From contig OZ245780.1 of assembly GCA_965227905.1 (NCBI GenBank), positions 4,836,001 to 4,900,000 of the forward strand: DNA of 64,000 bases, written 5' to 3'. This DNA comes from CBDDHT01 sp965227905 (GTDB lineage Bacteria > Pseudomonadota > Alphaproteobacteria > Rhizobiales > Methyloligellaceae). The notes under the pieces were generated by a model that worked only from the letters and a program-made list of their open reading frames with translations, did not search any database and was not told the origin of the DNA. The position numbers and the translations under genes were made by a program. Below are positions 7,509 to 15,921 of this stretch, piece by piece. Numbering within the stretch: the first letter of the stretch is position 1; each line of letters opens with the position of its first letter.

Positions 7509-10500
7509 ATGAGTAAAATCAAAAAATGGCAGTTCTGGATCGATCGCGGCGGCACCTTCACTGACATTGTGGCGCTCGCCCCCGATGGTGTGATTCGCAC
7601 ACACAAACTGCTCTCAGAGAATCCTGAAGCCTATGACGATGCCGCGATCCAGGGTATTCGCAACTGCCTCGATCTCGCTGAAGAAGAGGCAATGCCTGGC
7701 GAGGTCATCTCTGCCATAAAGATGGGCACGACGGTTGCGACGAACGCGCTCCTTGAGCGCAAGGGCGAGCCGTTGCTTCTGCTTGTCACCGACGGCTTTC
7801 GAGACGCGCTACGGATCGGCTACCAGGCCCGCCCCGACATCTTCGCCAAGAACATCGTCAAACCGGAGATGCTGTTCGAAGACGTTGTTGAGATCCGCGA
7901 ACGCGTCCATGCCGATGGGACGGTCGAGATGCCGCTCGACGAAGCTGCCAGCCGCACGGCTATGGAATCCGCATTCAAGGCTGGGCTTCGCTCCGTCGCA
8001 ATCCTCTTCATGCATTCCTACGCTTTTCCGGAGCACGAGCAGCGGGTCGCCGAAATGGCCCGGGACATTGGCTTTCCGCAAGTCTCTGTCAGCCACGAGG
8101 TAAGCCCCCTTATCAAGTTCGTCGGCCGCGGCGACACGACGGTCGTCGATGCCTACCTCTCGCCGATTCTCGGACGCTATGTCGATCAGGTCGCGAATGC
8201 GCTTGGAGCAACATCGGATGGCGCCGGAGAAACATCCGCTTCGCCTCAGCTCATGTTCATGCAGTCTTCGGGTGGACTGACTGCGGCAAATCTCTTCAAA
8301 GGCAAAGACGCAATACTGTCCGGCCCTGCCGGTGGTGTGGTCGGTGCAGCCGAGACGGCCCGAATCGCAGGTTTCGACAAGATTATCGGATTCGACATGG
8401 GTGGCACATCGACGGATGTCTCCCATTTCGACGGCACCTATGAGCGCGCCTTCGAGACCGAGGTTGCCGGTGTGCGAATGCGCGCACCGATGATGCGTAT
8501 CCATACGGTCGCGGCAGGCGGCGGATCCATCCTGCATTATGATGGAAGTCGGTTTCGAGTCGGACCGGACTCGGCCGGAGCGGATCCGGGGCCACGCTGC
8601 TATCGCCGCCGCGGACCGCTGGCATTAACGGACGCCAATGTCTGTGTCGGCAAACTGAATCCTGATTATTTCCCTGCGATCTTTGGCCCGGACGGCGATG
8701 AAGCACTCGATGCGACAGCCGTAAAACACGGCTTCAACAAGCTGGCCAAGGACGTCGGCGACAAGCATAGCGCCGAGGAGGTTGCCGACGGATTTATCCG
8801 CATTGCCGTCGAGAATATGGCCAACGCCATCAAGAAGATCTCGGTGCAGCGCGGCTATGACGTGACCGAATATGCCCTTGCAACATTCGGCGGTGCCGGC
8901 GGTCAACATGCCTGCCTGGTCGCGGATGCCCTCGGCATGAACCACGTCTTGATGCACCCGCTATCCGGCGTCCTTTCGGCATATGGCATGGGCCTCGCGA
9001 ATGTCACCGCTAACCGACAGCGTGCCGTCGAGCAGGTCTTCGATCAGGACACTCTCGATGCGATGAAGGGCACGACGGACGCGCTCACGTCGACGAACCA
9101 GGATGAGCTAGAGTCCCAAGGCATCCCCCGCGACGAGACCAGAACCGAGATTCGCGCACATCTGCGCTACAAGGGAACGGATACGGCTCTCCCCATCCCT
9201 GCCGGCAGCCTGCAAGGCATGCAGGCGCGTTTCGAACTGGCCCACGATCAGCGGTTCGGATTCATCAGTCCGGAAAAAGACATTGTTATCGAAGCTGTCG
9301 AGGTTGAGACGATCGGCGGCGCACGCGAGATCGACGAACCTGAGCACCCACGAGCGGATGCACCGCTGCCGGAACCGGACAGTGAGACCACCTTCTATTC
9401 GGGAGGCGGATGGTACGACGCGAAGGTCTATCGCCGCGCGGCACTGAAGCCGGGCCAGAGTGTCCCCGGCCCGGCGTTGATCATCGAAGATCACCAGACC
9501 ATCGTCGTGGAGCCCGGATGGGGCGCCGAGGTGACGGACCGCAATCATCTTCACCTGTCGCGGATTGAGGCTCGGCCGCACCGCGAGGCCATCGGAACCA
9601 AGGCCGACCCGATCATGCTGGAGGTCTTCAACAATCTCTTCATGTCGATCGCCGAGCAAATGGGCTTTGCCCTGCAAAACACCGCCCACTCGGTGAACAT
9701 CAAGGAGCGTCTCGACTTCTCCTGCGCCATTTTCGACGGCAACGGCCAGCTCATCGCCAACGCACCCCACATGCCGGTGCATCTGGGCTCGATGGATCGC
9801 AGTGTCGAAACGGTCATTCGGGAGAATAGGGGCAAGATCCGTCAGGGCGACGTGTTCATGCTCAACGCGCCCTATAATGGCGGCACCCATCTGCCAGACA
9901 TTACAGTTGTGACACCCGTCTTCGGTATCCAGGGGCCGGATCTGCTCTTTTACGTTGCAAGCCGCGGGCACCATGCGGATGTCGGAGGCATTGCTCCCGG
10001 TTCCATGAGCCCGCGAGCCACAACGGTCGACGAAGAAGGTGTCTATATCGACAACTTCAAGCTGGTGGAGTCAGGTCGCTTCCGCGAGGAGGAGACCCAT
10101 GCGCTTCTCACTGGCGCCCAATATCCTGCACGCTCGCCGCACGAGAACATTGCCGACCTCAAGGCACAAGTTGCCGCCAACGAGAAGGGCGTGCAGGAGC
10201 TGCACAAGATGGTCTCGCATTTCGGTCTGGCGACCGTGCGGGCCTACATGCAGCACGTTCAGGACAATGCCGAAGAAAGCGTGCGGCGCGTTATCGACGT
10301 TCTGAAACCATCCAAGTTCACCGTCGAAATGGACCAGGGCACACAGGTTTCCGTGTCGATCTCTGTGGACAAGAAGGCGCGGCAGGCGCGTGTCGACTTT
10401 ACCGGCACCAGCCCTCAGCAAGCGAATAATTTCAACGCACCGGAGCCGGTCACCCGCGCCGCCGTCCTCTACGTGTTTCGTGTGATGGTCGCCGACCAGA

Positions 10501-11132
10501 TCCCCATGAACGCAGGCTGTCTCAAGCCGATTGACATCGTCATCCCGGAAGACTGCATGTTATCGCCGAAATACCCGGCGGCCGTTGTGGCGGGGAATGT
10601 GGAAACCAGCCAGGTGGTCACCAACTGCCTCTTCGGTGCGCTCGGTACGCTCGGGTCTGCCCAGGGGACCATGAACAACCTGACCTTCGGCAATGATCGC
10701 TACCAATATTATGAGACGATCTGCTCAGGGGCACCGGCCGGCCCCGGTTTCGATGGCACCGACGCCGTCCACACCCACATGACAAACACTCGATTGACCG
10801 ATCCTGAAATCCTGGAGTTGCGCTATCCGGTGCTTTTGGAGCGCTTTGAAATCCGTGCCGACTCTGGCGGCCTTGGAAAATGGAGTGCAGGCAATGGCGT
10901 CATGCGAAAAATCCGGTTTCTGGAGCGCATGGACTGCGCGATCCTCTCGAGCTTCCGCAAAATTCGACCGTTCGGCCTCAAAGGCGGACGCGCCGGACAT
11001 TGCGGCGGCAACTGGGTCCGACGCCTCGATGGGCGTCTCGAACGCCTCGGGGGCGCCATCCAGACAGAACTTGAGGCTGGAGAGGCCGTGATTATCGAAA
11101 CGCCAACCGGCGGTGGTTACGGCAAGGCTTAG
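7509..11132 (+). CDS. ATP-dependent 5-oxoprolinase / hydantoinase HyuA-HyuB fusion
   Basis: This 1207-residue protein contains both subunits of the hydantoinase/oxoprolinase family in one chain. The HyuA part (about 1-690) has the N-terminal nucleotide-binding motif DRGGTFTD (12-19) and the later FDMGGTSTDV. The HyuB part (about 705-1207) includes LEVFNNLFMSIAEQMG and ends with IETPTGGGYG. This fused layout matches eukaryotic-type 5-oxoprolinase (OPLAH), which opens 5-oxo-L-proline to glutamate using ATP. A hydantoinase with another cyclic amide substrate cannot be excluded. The gene has no partner genes and is followed by a palindromic element. The upstream ribosome site is weak. Confidence 0.88.
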   Translation: MSKIKKWQFWIDRGGTFTDIVALAPDGVIRTHKLLSENPEAYDDAAIQGIRNCLDLAEEEAMPGEVISAIKMGTTVATNALLERKGEPLLLLVTDGFRDALRIGYQARPDIFAKNIVKPEMLFEDVVEIRERVHADGTVEMPLDEAASRTAMESAFKAGLRSVAILFMHSYAFPEHEQRVAEMARDIGFPQVSVSHEVSPLIKFVGRGDTTVVDAYLSPILGRYVDQVANALGATSDGAGETSASPQLMFMQSSGGLTAANLFKGKDAILSGPAGGVVGAAETARIAGFDKIIGFDMGGTSTDVSHFDGTYERAFETEVAGVRMRAPMMRIHTVAAGGGSILHYDGSRFRVGPDSAGADPGPRCYRRRGPLALTDANVCVGKLNPDYFPAIFGPDGDEALDATAVKHGFNKLAKDVGDKHSAEEVADGFIRIAVENMANAIKKISVQRGYDVTEYALATFGGAGGQHACLVADALGMNHVLMHPLSGVLSAYGMGLANVTANRQRAVEQVFDQDTLDAMKGTTDALTSTNQDELESQGIPRDETRTEIRAHLRYKGTDTALPIPAGSLQGMQARFELAHDQRFGFISPEKDIVIEAVEVETIGGAREIDEPEHPRADAPLPEPDSETTFYSGGGWYDAKVYRRAALKPGQSVPGPALIIEDHQTIVVEPGWGAEVTDRNHLHLSRIEARPHREAIGTKADPIMLEVFNNLFMSIAEQMGFALQNTAHSVNIKERLDFSCAIFDGNGQLIANAPHMPVHLGSMDRSVETVIRENRGKIRQGDVFMLNAPYNGGTHLPDITVVTPVFGIQGPDLLFYVASRGHHADVGGIAPGSMSPRATTVDEEGVYIDNFKLVESGRFREEETHALLTGAQYPARSPHENIADLKAQVAANEKGVQELHKMVSHFGLATVRAYMQHVQDNAEESVRRVIDVLKPSKFTVEMDQGTQVSVSISVDKKARQARVDFTGTSPQQANNFNAPEPVTRAAVLYVFRVMVADQIPMNAGCLKPIDIVIPEDCMLSPKYPAAVVAGNVETSQVVTNCLFGALGTLGSAQGTMNNLTFGNDRYQYYETICSGAPAGPGFDGTDAVHTHMTNTRLTDPEILELRYPVLLERFEIRADSGGLGKWSAGNGVMRKIRFLERMDCAILSSFRKIRPFGLKGGRAGHCGGNWVRRLDGRLERLGGAIQTELEAGEAVIIETPTGGGYGKA

Positions 11133-11151
11133 TTTTGGAGTCTGATTTAAG

Positions 11152-11243
11152 AGTCCTGAAGCCTGCCCGCTCCCCCGGCCCAATCACCCCGAGGGTACCC
11201 CTATTGGGCGGTTGGGCCGGGGGACCGGGCAGGCTTCAGGACT
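11152..11243. repeat. GGGTACCC-loop palindrome, copy 2
   Basis: The arms 11152-11189 and 11206-11243 pair over 38 bp with one G-U and two mismatches, around a 16-nt loop containing GAGGGTACCCCT. Weaker complementarity continues outward (AGTCTGATTTAAG against TTGAATCTGACT). It lies between the 5-oxoprolinase stop and the groES promoter. A T-run (11243-11248) follows the right arm, so it can terminate the upstream transcript. Confidence 0.88.
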
Positions 11244-11329
11244 TTTTTGAATCTGACTCTCAGTAGCCCAACGAACTTGCCAACCAGCTGTGATTTAACC
11301 AAATCGACGCCGGAATACCTTCCAAACGC

Positions 11330-11358
11330 TTGACAATCACAGCGACGCGACTTATCTC
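11330..11358 (+). promoter_or_regulatory. groESL promoter
   Basis: TTGACA at 11330-11335 and TATCTC at 11353-11358 are 17 bp apart, directly upstream of CIRCE. The expected transcription start (about 11365) falls next to the operator, as is usual for HrcA-controlled groE promoters. Confidence 0.7.
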
Positions 11359-11370
11359 GTGCGTCGACTG

Positions 11371-11397
11371 TTAGCACTCATCAATCTTGAGTGCTAA
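11371..11397. promoter_or_regulatory. CIRCE operator (HrcA site)
   Basis: TTAGCACTC (11371-11379), nine bases, then GAGTGCTAA (11389-11397) is a perfect CIRCE element. HrcA binds it to repress groESL until heat or other unfolding stress occupies GroEL. Confidence 0.97.
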
Positions 11398-11473
11398 CGG
11401 ATCGGTCTGGCCCTTCGAGGCAGGCCCAAATCAACACACCGCATATGTAAATACCGACGGGAGCTTAAGTCTC

Positions 11474-11764
11474 ATGAAGTTTCGTCCACTCCACGATCGC
11501 GTCGTCGTTCGACGTATTGATGAGGAGCAAAAAACAGCTGGCGGCATCATCATTCCGGACACGGCGGCTGAAAAGCCTCAGACAGGCGAGGTCGTCGCGG
11601 CTGGTCCTGGCGCTCGGGATGACAATGGCTCAGTACAGGCACTGGACGTCAAGTCCGGCGACACGGTTTTGTTCGGCAAATGGTCCGGCACCGAAGTCAA
11701 GATCGACGGCGAAGATCTGTTGATCATGAAGGAATCCGACATCATGGGAATTCTGGAAGGCTGA
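11474..11764 (+). CDS. groES: Co-chaperonin GroES
   Basis: This 96-residue protein has the normal GroES length. It begins MKFRPLHDRVVVRR, contains the mobile-loop region EEQKTAGGIIIPD (about 17-29) and the ETGEVVAAG-like strand, and ends with IMGILEG. It caps the GroEL ring to close the folding chamber. The ATG at 11474 is chosen because it gives the conserved N terminus; the longer frame upstream runs through CIRCE and is not coding. It forms an operon with groEL 88 bp downstream. Confidence 0.98.
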   Translation: MKFRPLHDRVVVRRIDEEQKTAGGIIIPDTAAEKPQTGEVVAAGPGARDDNGSVQALDVKSGDTVLFGKWSGTEVKIDGEDLLIMKESDIMGILEG

Positions 11765-11852
11765 TTGTCCTTCCGACCTGATCGGCGCGATGAACGCCGA
11801 CAGCGACACGAACATCCCAAAACACGACTAAAGTCATCAGGAGCAAGCAATA

Positions 11853-13499
11853 ATGGCTGCTAAGGAAGTCAAATTCTCGTCCGATGCACGCGATCGCATG
11901 ATCCGCGGCATCGACACGCTGGCAAACGCCGTCCGCGTGACCCTCGGCCCGAAAGGCCGCAACGTCATTCTCGAAAAGAGCTTCGGTGCCCCGCGCACAA
12001 CCAAGGACGGCGTCACCGTCGCCAAGGAAATCGAGCTCGAAGACAAGTTCGAGAATATGGGCGCGCAGATGCTGCGTGAAGTCGCATCCAAGACCAATGA
12101 CGAAGCCGGTGACGGCACCACGACGGCAACCCTGCTCGGCCAGGCCATCGTTCGCGAAGGCTTGAAGGCCGTTGCTGCCGGCATGAACCCGATGGATCTC
12201 AAGCGCGGCATCGAAAAAGCCGTGACCCAGGTCGTCGGCGACATTCAGGGTCAGGCCAAAAAGGTCGGCTCGTCCGAAGAAATCGCTCAGGTCGGCACCA
12301 TCTCGGCAAATGGCGAGAAGGAAATCGGCGGCATGATTGCCGAAGCCATGCAGAAGGTCGGCAATGAAGGCGTCATCACGGTCGAAGAGGCAAAGAGCCT
12401 CGAGAGCGAGCTCGACGTCGTCGAGGGCATGCAGTTCGATCGCGGCTATCTCTCGCCTTACTTCATCACCAATGCCGACAAGATGATTTGCGAACTCGAA
12501 GATCCGTACATGCTGATCCACGAGAAGAAGCTGTCCAACTTGCAGGCCATGCTTCCCGTCCTCGAAGCCGTCGTCCAGTCCGGCCGTCCGTTGCTGATCA
12601 TCGCTGAAGACGTCGAAGGCGAAGCCCTCGCAACGCTCGTCGTCAACAAGCTCCGCGGTGGTCTGAAGGTCGCAGCCGTCAAGGCTCCTGGTTTCGGCGA
12701 TCGCCGCAAAGCCATGCTGCAGGACCTTGCAGTTCTGACCGGTGGTCAGGTCATTTCCGAAGATCTCGGCATCAAGCTCGAAAACGTCACGCTCGACATG
12801 CTCGGCACGGCCAAGCGTGTATCGATCACCAAAGACGACACGACGGTTGTCGACGGTGCCGGCGAGAAGGATGGGATCGAAGCCCGCGTCGGCCAGATCC
12901 GCGCCCAGATCGAAGAAACCACATCCGACTATGACCGCGAGAAGCTGCAAGAGCGTCTTGCCAAGCTGGCTGGTGGTGTTGCCGTTATCAAGGTCGGCGG
13001 TGCAACGGAAGTCGAAGTGAAAGAGCGTAAAGACCGCGTCGACGACGCCCTGAACGCGACCCGTGCTGCCGTTGAAGAAGGCATCGTGGTTGGCGGCGGC
13101 GTCGCCCTGCTTCGTTCATCTGCCAAGATCGACGTCAAAGGCGACAATGCTGATCAGGATGCAGGCATCAAGATCATCAAGCGCGCTCTGCAGGCTCCGG
13201 TTCGGCAGATCTCCGAGAACGCCGGTGTCGAAGGCTCGATCGTTGTCGGCAAGCTGCTCGAGAACGATACGCCTGGCTTCGGTTACGACGCACAGAATGA
13301 TGCCTATGTCGACATGATCGAAAAAGGCATCATCGATCCGGCCAAGGTCGTGCGTACCGCACTTCAGGACGCAGCCTCCGTCGCGGGTCTGCTGATCACC
13401 ACGGAAGCTGGTGTTGCCGACTCTCCGAAGAAGGATGAGCCCGCAGCAATGCCGGGTGGCGGTGACATGGGCATGGGTGGCATGGGCGGCATGATGTAA
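11853..13499 (+). CDS. groL: Chaperonin GroEL (60 kDa)
   Basis: This 548-residue protein has full GroEL length. It starts MAAKEVKFSSDARDRM, has the nucleotide-binding GDGTTTAT motif (about 87-94), the apical domain, and ends with the typical GGM-repeat tail (GGDMGMGGMGGMM). It forms the double-ring ATP-dependent folding chamber in the cytoplasm. A good ribosome site (AGGAGCAAG) precedes the ATG. It shares the CIRCE-controlled promoter with groES and is followed by a strong intrinsic terminator. Confidence 0.99.
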   Translation: MAAKEVKFSSDARDRMIRGIDTLANAVRVTLGPKGRNVILEKSFGAPRTTKDGVTVAKEIELEDKFENMGAQMLREVASKTNDEAGDGTTTATLLGQAIVREGLKAVAAGMNPMDLKRGIEKAVTQVVGDIQGQAKKVGSSEEIAQVGTISANGEKEIGGMIAEAMQKVGNEGVITVEEAKSLESELDVVEGMQFDRGYLSPYFITNADKMICELEDPYMLIHEKKLSNLQAMLPVLEAVVQSGRPLLIIAEDVEGEALATLVVNKLRGGLKVAAVKAPGFGDRRKAMLQDLAVLTGGQVISEDLGIKLENVTLDMLGTAKRVSITKDDTTVVDGAGEKDGIEARVGQIRAQIEETTSDYDREKLQERLAKLAGGVAVIKVGGATEVEVKERKDRVDDALNATRAAVEEGIVVGGGVALLRSSAKIDVKGDNADQDAGIKIIKRALQAPVRQISENAGVEGSIVVGKLLENDTPGFGYDAQNDAYVDMIEKGIIDPAKVVRTALQDAASVAGLLITTEAGVADSPKKDEPAAMPGGGDMGMGGMGGMM

Positions 13500-13526
13500 G
13501 CCGTCCCACTCGGACCAAACTTTTAA

Positions 13527-13553
13527 GGGCCGCCCCTCGGGGCGGCCCTTTTT
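13527..13553 (+). terminator. Intrinsic terminator after groEL
   Basis: GGGCCGCCCC (13527-13536) pairs with GGGGCGGCCC (13539-13548) with a 2-nt tip and is followed by TTTTT (13549-13553). Confidence 0.93.
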
Positions 13554-13635
13554 GTTTGCGTGGGATTCTGGCTGGTTGTGGCTGGTGCTGCCCGGCGTGA
13601 ATAGTCTGCGGTCTTGCACGGCATTAAGGAGACGC

Positions 13636-13995
13636 GCCGGTGATATCCGGCGGGATTGGGCCGTGTTGTTGGATTTGGGTTTGTTTCGCTCACGGCTATT
13701 CCGCGCTGACGCGCGGGCCTCCGCGGGGGCGCCCTGACCGGGCGGCGGCCGCTTGGCCTTGCCTCGCTAGTCGCTCGGTCGTTCTTGATTCTATGAGAGA
13801 TCGTGCGGTGTGGTTGATGCAATACGGCACGATTTCCAATGGGTCCAAGACAACCGCGCCATAGTGGCGCGGCAAGCGCGACCGCGCGCCGCCCGGTTAG
13901 GGCGCCCCCGCGGAGGCCCGCGCGTCAGCGCGGAATAGCCGTGAGCGAAACAAACTCAGATCTCAAAACCACGGCACCATCATGCCGGACACCAA
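13636..13995. repeat. A/B long inverted-repeat element, locus 1 (A left, B right)
   Basis: The left arm (type A) runs from about 13636 to 13788 and contains GTTTCGCTCACGGCTATTCC (13683-13702), then the hairpin CCGCGCTGACGCGCGG (13701-13716), then the A tail with GGCC-GCTT-GGCC (13747-13758). The right arm (type B, inverted) runs from about 13848 to 13995 with the same hairpin at 13918-13933 and the B tail with GCGCG/CGCGC inside 13871-13890. The 60-bp centre can itself fold (ATCGTGC at 13800 against GCACGAT at 13827). The outer ends share a TCCGGC..GTGCCGTG sequence. The element fills the groEL-sulfotransferase gap and has no real coding content. Confidence 0.9.
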
Positions 13996-14009
13996 AGGCC
14001 CAACAACTC

Positions 14010-14882
14010 TCAGACCTCAGCAAGCGTCCGCGTCCATCCTTCCGGCACTGCGCCCAACCGCTCCTCCACCTGCCGCACCACAGGCGCATACAGCGATCGC
14101 AGGTGACGCGCCACGCCATCCGGCATGGTTACGGATTGAGACCGGTTATACCTCTTCTTCAGACCGCTTTCCTTGTCATCGAACGACGCCACACCAAGAA
14201 AATCGCAGATCCTGGATAAAGCCGCCAGACGGTCGTCGTGGATCTCCTCATAGAAAGCCGTCAGTACCTGCTCAGGTGGAAACACGGCAAACAGATCGTC
14301 GAGCACGCGGCCATAATCGCCGTGCATCCGGAAATCTTCTGGCTCGGTGAGAGAGATCAACCGGTCATCGCCAACCTTGCCTGCATCGATGTTCTGAACG
14401 CGGCAACGATGCAGAATCTGCGACCAGGCGCGGGTAACCGGATCCCGCATGATATAGAGCACACGGGCATCTGGAGCGAGACGCTTGATATGTTCCAGAC
14501 CTTCGCGGCCCAGAACGGAGTATTCCGGCGTCGCCTCTCCGGCCATCTTTCGGCCCAGACGATCCTGAAACAGGGAACAATACCAACTGTCGTCAATCGG
14601 GTCTTTCATATAGGCCCGGTACCATGAGCCTTGCGCCCGATATTCAGACCAGCGGTTCCACTGCGTCCACATCCGCTGATGGTATTTTCGATAGCGGGAA
14701 CGCCGTTTGGCATCGCTCAGATGGGCCGTCACTCCGCGGATATGATCGAAGTAATGGATCTCCTTGACCGGAGTCATGAAGATATCCGGATGCCGTGACA
14801 GTGCACGCGCCAGCCACGTCGTGCCGGCCTTTTGAGCGCCGATACAGACAAAGTAACGATCGATGGTCCGAGGTTCTGTCAT
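14010..14882 (-). CDS. Sulfotransferase family protein
   Basis: This 290-residue protein has the two PAPS-binding signatures of sulfotransferases. The 5'-phosphosulfate loop is IGAQKAGTTWL (about 14-24), and the 3'-phosphate motif YIMRDPVTRAWSQ lies near residue 150. It would transfer sulfate from PAPS to an acceptor that cannot be told from sequence; carbohydrate or Nod-factor-like glycolipid acceptors are known for bacterial relatives. ATG at 14882 gives the usual short lead before the PAPS loop; an in-frame earlier start exists, but it would overlap the next gene's end. It is preceded by the SRPBCC gene with a 37-bp gap. Confidence 0.87.
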   Translation of the reverse strand: MTEPRTIDRYFVCIGAQKAGTTWLARALSRHPDIFMTPVKEIHYFDHIRGVTAHLSDAKRRSRYRKYHQRMWTQWNRWSEYRAQGSWYRAYMKDPIDDSWYCSLFQDRLGRKMAGEATPEYSVLGREGLEHIKRLAPDARVLYIMRDPVTRAWSQILHRCRVQNIDAGKVGDDRLISLTEPEDFRMHGDYGRVLDDLFAVFPPEQVLTAFYEEIHDDRLAALSRICDFLGVASFDDKESGLKKRYNRSQSVTMPDGVARHLRSLYAPVVRQVEERLGAVPEGWTRTLAEV

Positions 14883-14919
14883 CGCAATCCGGTCGCAACG
14901 CGCCACTGTACCAACCGGC

Positions 14920-15459
14920 CTAGGTGCTACCGGATTCAACCATGGATTTTAGCTTCGCAAGCCCGGTTTCGTAGTCTTTGCCGACCCAGCGATCGAACAT
15001 CAGGCCCATCCAACGCATCATGGGATTGTTTCCGACATCCGTCTCGAAGCCCCATTGAACTTCTGTACCGGCTCCCGAAGGCCTGAGAACATAGGTCGCT
15101 TCGGCATTTCCCATTTCGCCGAAATCGAGCGTTAGCTTCACCGAAGCATTCGGCTCACTCTCGATGATTTTCTGAGTCCCCTGCCCGACCTCTGGATGTT
15201 CGCTCTTCCATTTCATTCCGGCACCAACACCAGCTTCCGGTCCAAAGAACTCATACTGAGTGTTGGGGTCGCGGGCAGCCCAAGGCGACCATTTGTTGAA
15301 ATTGCGCGGGTTGTTCAGAAAAGGAAAAATGTCACCTTCCGGAGCATTGATCACGGTCGACCGTGCAACGGCAACCTGCTGCGGCAAGGCAAAAGAAACG
15401 GCGACCAGCAAACCCGCAAGGAGAACGAGGCCAACAACGAGGCGCTTGATAGCTTTCAT
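14920..15459 (-). CDS. SRPBCC / polyketide-cyclase-like membrane-anchored protein
   Basis: This 179-residue protein has one N-terminal membrane segment (about 6-25, LVVGLVLLAGLLVAVSFAL) and then a START/SRPBCC fold: INAPEGDIFPFLNNPRNFNKW, KWKSEHPEVGQGTQ and VQWGFETD. Proteins of this family bind hydrophobic ligands in a cavity, and no catalytic residues can be named. It lies upstream of the sulfotransferase in the same direction, possibly in one transcript. The ATG at 15459 is preceded by GGAAGGACTGTGAC. Confidence 0.8.
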   Translation of the reverse strand: MKAIKRLVVGLVLLAGLLVAVSFALPQQVAVARSTVINAPEGDIFPFLNNPRNFNKWSPWAARDPNTQYEFFGPEAGVGAGMKWKSEHPEVGQGTQKIIESEPNASVKLTLDFGEMGNAEATYVLRPSGAGTEVQWGFETDVGNNPMMRWMGLMFDRWVGKDYETGLAKLKSMVESGST

Positions 15460-15665
15460 GTCACAGTCCTTCCGACCGAGGCACCGTAGCCGACAGCGCC
15501 CGAACACATCAGTGAAGCGCCTTTCATATCATCAATTCATGACCATATGACGCACCCCGCATACGCATCGCATATGGCTGTAACGCACACTACATAGGAT
15601 TTGAAAGCCTGTCTCGTCTGGACAAGCGTGACATGTGCGAAGAGAACTCAGCCAAGGAGATTTCC

Positions 15666-15842
15666 ATGACTCTCAGCGCCCCGACCAAGCCTGTTTTCGT
15701 CGTTTCGCTGATCATTGCGATTGTCGCGTTGCTTGGGGCCTATGGTGTTCTGCCGATAGGGCTGGACGGCACGAGTGCATTCTGGGTCGCGATCGGAGCC
15801 TATGCCGTACTCATGGTTGGCAATCTCTCCCGGGAACTTTGA
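15666..15842 (+). CDS. 58-residue two-helix membrane protein, paralog 1
   Basis: This 58-residue protein starts MTLSAPTKPVFVVSLIIAI and has two hydrophobic helices (about 9-28 and 36-54) separated by a short GVLPIGLDGTS loop. It ends GNLSREL. AAGGAGATTTCC directly before the ATG is an excellent ribosome site. A second copy of the family, similar at both ends (xLSAPT.. and ..GNLxRx), lies at 40411-40587. The function is unknown. The gene stands alone between a divergent SRPBCC gene and a strong bidirectional terminator. Confidence 0.82.
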   Translation: MTLSAPTKPVFVVSLIIAIVALLGAYGVLPIGLDGTSAFWVAIGAYAVLMVGNLSREL

Positions 15843-15870
15843 GGGCACCTGCGTCGCGTCCGCAAAAAAG

Positions 15871-15902
15871 TTGGGGGCCGGATAACCATACCCGGCCCCC
15901 AA
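15871..15902. terminator. Bidirectional terminator between the 58-aa gene and the MCP gene
   Basis: TTGGGGGCCGG (15871-15881) pairs with CCGGCCCCCAA (15892-15902). It is preceded by an A-run and followed by AAAAC, so it gives a U-rich end mainly on the minus strand (MCP) and a weaker one on the plus strand. Confidence 0.85.
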
Positions 15903-15921
15903 AACATTGACTGTTGGATTG

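Noticed and set aside
7809..9974. Minus-strand frames inside the 5-oxoprolinase gene
   Set aside because: They are shadows of a strongly conserved plus-strand enzyme.
11742..12950. 402-codon minus-strand frame across groEL
   Set aside because: It is the antisense shadow of groEL; groEL is unquestionable.
13636..13995. Short proteins coded by the A/B repeat arms (similar arginine/proline-rich frames at each locus)
   Set aside because: Frames are kept open by GC bias, occur in several frames and both strands, and lack ribosome sites; structure rather than protein is conserved.
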